From Pseudorhizobium endolithicum (GTDB lineage: Bacteria > Pseudomonadota > Alphaproteobacteria > Rhizobiales > Rhizobiaceae): DNA of 64,000 nt. The stretch spans positions 585,833 to 649,832 of the forward strand of contig NZ_CABFWF030000012.1 in the NCBI RefSeq assembly GCF_902153245.2, written 5' to 3'. The translations under genes and the position numbers were made by a program. The stretch's first letter is position 1, and the number at the start of each line of letters is the position of its first letter. Shown in pieces: positions 58,950-64,000 of the stretch. The notes below the pieces were generated by a model. The model did not search any database. It was not told where the DNA came from and was given only the letters and a program-made list of their open reading frames with translations.

Positions 58950-59609
58950 TCAATCGCTTGCATTGCGCAAAGCCAGCGCTGCACCGAGCGGCCCGAGAAC
59001 CGCAAAAAACATCGTGATGGCCAATAATATCAGGAAAGGCGGCATAAACGGGGCGGGATCCTCGACCGCCGCATAGGAGGCGCTAACGCCGAAAATCAGC
59101 ACCGGAATGGCGAGCGGCAGCACGAGGATCGAGACCAGCAGCCCCCCTCTCGGCAGGCTCACCGCGACAGCGGCTCCCACCGCCCCAATGAAGGTGAGGG
59201 CGGGGGTTCCGACCAGAAGGGTCACGGCAACCGCCCCGATCGCCACTTCGCTCATGTTCATGAACAGGCCGAGAAGCGGTGAGGCAACCACCAGCGGCAG
59301 GCTGTTTGCCACCCAGTGGGCCACGCACTTGACGAGGACTGTCAGCACCAGCGGGTGCTCCTGCATGAGGATCAGGTCGAGCGATCCGTCGTCTCGCTCC
59401 GTCTGGAACAGCCGGTCGAGGCCGAGCAGGGCCGCCAGCAGCGCACCGATCCAGACGATGGCAGGGCCGATCCGGGACAAGAGGTTGAGGTCGGGACCCA
59501 CGCCGAACGGAATCACCGCAACGACGGTCATGAAGAAGAGAACGCCGATCAAGGCCCCGCCACCGGCCCGGACGGACAGCTTCAGGTCGCGAAGGAGTAG
59601 AGACATCAT
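58950..59609 (-). CDS. ccmB: heme ABC exporter permease CcmB
   Basis: Permease partner of CcmA; the complex releases holo-CcmE using ATP. The 219-residue protein has six hydrophobic helices and the family's RDLKLSVRAGGGALIG start, with the DRLFQTERDDGSLDLIL cytoplasmic loop. It overlaps ccmA by 4 bp. Confidence 0.95.
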   Translation of the reverse strand: MMSLLLRDLKLSVRAGGGALIGVLFFMTVVAVIPFGVGPDLNLLSRIGPAIVWIGALLAALLGLDRLFQTERDDGSLDLILMQEHPLVLTVLVKCVAHWVANSLPLVVASPLLGLFMNMSEVAIGAVAVTLLVGTPALTFIGAVGAAVAVSLPRGGLLVSILVLPLAIPVLIFGVSASYAAVEDPAPFMPPFLILLAITMFFAVLGPLGAALALRNASD

Positions 59610-60250
59610 GCCCCAAACTCCCCGGCCACCCCGGCGAACCCGGTCATCCGCAATTCCCGCATGCCCTCCAGCCCCAGCGGCTGGTGCGTTGCCGCAAGCA
59701 GGATGCCGCCACGGCCGAGGTGTTCGCGGATGAGGTCCGCAAATGTCGCCTCGGCTCTTGCGTCGAGGGCGGCAGTGGGTTCGTCCAGGATCCAGACCGG
59801 CCGATAGGATACCAGGAGCTTTGCGAAGGCCATGCGGCGCTGCTGCCCCGCGGAGAGATAGCCGAAGGGAAGATGGGTGATGCCGCCGAGGCCGACGCGG
59901 TCGGCCGCCTCGGCGGCGGAAATGCCCGTCCCGCCCTTGAAGTCGCCGAAGAAGCTTTTCCAGAAGCCGAGATTCTCCTCCACCGACAGCTCCGCCTTCA
60001 TCGCATTACGATGCCCGAGATAGTGGCAGGCCTCGCCGGCGCGGATGGGACCGTCGCCGGAGGAGTGCCAGGTCACCGCTCCCCTCTCTGCCCGCAGAAG
60101 GCCGGCGATTACCCTCAGCAGGGTCGATTTGCCGGAACCGTTGCGGCCGGTGAGGATGAGCCCCTCCCCGGCGCCGAGATCGAACGAAATGTCGGAAAAA
60201 AGCAGGTCTTCGCCGCGTCGCGCGGCCAAACCCTCGGCCGTCAGCCGCAT
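59606..60250 (-). CDS. ccmA: heme ABC exporter ATPase CcmA
   Basis: A 214-residue ABC ATPase with Walker A GRNGSGKST, signature YLSAGQQRRMAFAKLL, Walker B VWILDEPTAALD and the switch His in LAATHQPLG. First gene of ccmABCDG. It is divergent from acnA across a 263-bp spacer that holds an AT-rich dyad. Confidence 0.96.
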   Translation of the reverse strand: MRLTAEGLAARRGEDLLFSDISFDLGAGEGLILTGRNGSGKSTLLRVIAGLLRAERGAVTWHSSGDGPIRAGEACHYLGHRNAMKAELSVEENLGFWKSFFGDFKGGTGISAAEAADRVGLGGITHLPFGYLSAGQQRRMAFAKLLVSYRPVWILDEPTAALDARAEATFADLIREHLGRGGILLAATHQPLGLEGMRELRMTGFAGVAGEFGA

Positions 60251-60327
60251 GATCGAGCCTTTGTTAAGTTTTTAATCACCCGACTGAAAAAATTTGCGTC
60301 GTTGCCACTTCAGCAGTCTGGAACCCT

Positions 60328-60356
60328 TCTTAGAAATTATCTATAAGCTTCGCAAC
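60328..60356. promoter_or_regulatory. AT-rich dyad and candidate ccm promoter
   Basis: The segment 60329-60347 (CTTAGAAATTATCTATAAG) is an imperfect dyad that resembles the Irr (ICE) half-sites TTTAGAA/TTCTAAA of rhizobia. Reading toward ccmA, GTTGCG (60351-60356), 17 bp, CTAAGA (60328-60333) could be the ccm promoter, overlapping the dyad. The rest of the 263-bp spacer (60251-60513) shows no gene. A CTATAT (60491-60496) near acnA lacks a good -35. Confidence 0.35.
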
Positions 60357-60513
60357 CACGCCAGCGACCGGCGTGATTTCCATCTTGCGCCGAACCTGAA
60401 GACGAACTCTTCTCGTGCGGACAGCGGAAATGGTCGCACCCGCATCCTGATGTGCAGTAGTGCATAGGCGTCCGCACGCGCGTGTTGGCTCTATATCAGC
60501 GGGGTTATTTTCC

Positions 60514-63207
<2,694 letters not shown>

Positions 63208-63215
63208 CGGCGACA

Positions 63216-63248
63216 AAGACACCCGCCGGAACGTCCGGCGGGTGTCTT
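63216..63248 (+). terminator. acnA terminator
   Basis: A perfect 14-bp stem (AAGACACCCGCCGG/CCGGCGGGTGTCTT) with a 5-nt loop, 8 bp after the acnA stop. It carries A and T at its foot and could act in both directions. The short U-run suggests mainly the plus strand is served. Confidence 0.8.
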
Positions 63249-63291
63249 GCCTGCGGCGCCCTGCCCCCATACTCGCCGGAGCGTATCCCCC

Positions 63292-64000
63292 TTGAGCCCG
63301 GTCATCCTCATCGGCATGGCACTGACGGTCTTCCTTACCTCGCTGCTTTCCGGGGTATTCGGAATGGCGGGGGGCCTCATCCTTCTCTGGGTGTTGCTGC
63401 TCATGATGCCCGTCGGCACGGCCATCGCGGTCCACGGGGTGATCCAGATGGTCGCCAACGGCTCCCGCGCCTGGTTCTCGCGGCATTATATCGACTACCG
63501 CATCCTGGGCATCCTGTGCTTCGGCCTGGCGGTCTCGGCCGTCGTCCTCCTGGCCGTGGACTACGCGCCGAACATCATCGTCGTCTCGATTGCCATCGGC
63601 CTGATGCCGATCCTCGTATGGCTTCCGGTGCAGCGGCTGCAGCTGGACGCCTCCCGCCCGTCGCATTCCCTTGTCTGCGGCGTGATTTCAGGGGCTTTGA
63701 TGGTGGGCGTGGGCGTCTCCGGCCCCGTCATCGATATTTTCTTTATCCGCACTGCCATGGACCGACGCAAGGTCATCGCCACGAAGGCCGCCACGCAGCT
63801 CCTCGCCCACGCCACGAAGGTGATTTTCTACTGGAGGGCGGCGACCGTCCTGCCCGGTTCCGACTGGATCGCCATCCTGTTCGCCGCCCCGATCGCCATC
63901 CTCGGCACACGCGCCGGAAACATCATCCTGCAGCGGATGACGGACGCGAACTTCCGCACATGGACCCGCTGGATCGTGACCGGCGTCGGTGGCGTCTATA
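63292..64000 (+). CDS. TauE/SafE family permease (3' truncated by the window)
   Basis: An open frame from a TTG at 63292 to the window end, 236 codons so far and no stop. The translation shows TauE/SafE features: FLTSLLSGVFGMAGGLILLW near the start, VHGVIQMVANGSRAWFSRHY, then a second half-repeat around SGALMVGVGVSGPVIDIFFI. About seven helices are visible. ATG at 63316 is an alternative start, but would remove part of helix 1. It differs clearly from the other TauE/SafE gene at 45.1 kb. Confidence 0.85.
   Translation, partial: MSPVILIGMALTVFLTSLLSGVFGMAGGLILLWVLLLMMPVGTAIAVHGVIQMVANGSRAWFSRHYIDYRILGILCFGLAVSAVVLLAVDYAPNIIVVSIAIGLMPILVWLPVQRLQLDASRPSHSLVCGVISGALMVGVGVSGPVIDIFFIRTAMDRRKVIATKAATQLLAHATKVIFYWRAATVLPGSDWIAILFAAPIAILGTRAGNIILQRMTDANFRTWTRWIVTGVGGVY

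Overview
The window is a stretch of high-GC, bacterial core chromosome. It looks like a member of the Rhizobiaceae (Rhizobium/Agrobacterium/Ensifer/Shinella relatives), although the genus cannot be fixed by eye. The reasons are an F1-only atpHAGDC operon without the Fo genes, an mdh-sucCDAB-lpdA array, sdhCDAB next to an Omp19-type lipoprotein and zapE, hemCD followed by a Mic60-like protein and HemY, a METTL20-type lysine methyltransferase, and promoters of the CTTGAC-N17-CTATAT type described for Sinorhizobium. I see no prophage, insertion sequence, CRISPR array, rRNA or tRNA. The only mobile-type element is one vapBC toxin-antitoxin pair.

Layout. 1-8.9 kb (minus): F1-ATPase, a DUF4345-type membrane protein, priA and an acyltransferase. 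9.0-11.7 kb: xerC, a TraB/GumN protein and cytochrome b561. 11.8-21.9 kb (minus): lpdA, LysE and MAPEG genes, sucB, sucA, sucD, sucC, mdh. 22.1-27.4 kb (minus): zapE, omp19-like, sdhBADC. 27.7-31.5 kb: a small secreted protein, then the minus operon tsaD-gpsA-yciI-EVE-methyltransferase. 31.6-37.5 kb (plus): hemC-hemD-mic60-like-hemY-terB-glutamine amidotransferase. 37.6-42.3 kb: MFS exporter, yggT-DUF167, ppa, GNAT, leuC. 42.4-49.8 kb: a probable unannotated 38-codon gene, rplS, two plus-strand transporters, then DUF4260-trmD-rimM-rpsP-chorismate mutase-ffh (minus). 50.1-52.5 kb: vapBC, a Tat-exported metallo-beta-lactamase-fold enzyme and a 540-bp non-coding block with dense RNA-like hairpins. 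52.5-57.4 kb (plus): dapF, mtaB, ftsY, yciB, DUF2585. 57.4-60.3 kb (minus): ccmG-D-C-B-A. 60.5-64 kb (plus): acnA and a truncated TauE/SafE permease.

How it works together. Most genes serve aerobic energy metabolism: TCA-cycle enzymes (aconitase, 2-oxoglutarate dehydrogenase, succinyl-CoA synthetase, succinate dehydrogenase, malate dehydrogenase), ATP synthase, heme synthesis and cytochrome c maturation. A second group serves translation and protein targeting: S16, L19, RimM, TrmD, TsaD, MtaB, Ffh and FtsY.

I did not find a clearly new multi-gene system. The items most worth a second look are non-coding or very small: the structured block upstream of dapF, a probable leaderless small gene upstream of leuC, an ffh leader with a terminator-like hairpin, a ppa terminator built into the convergent gene's coding sequence, a 34-bp AT-rich palindrome upstream of mdh, and a hairpin between the Shine-Dalgarno and start codon of sucA.
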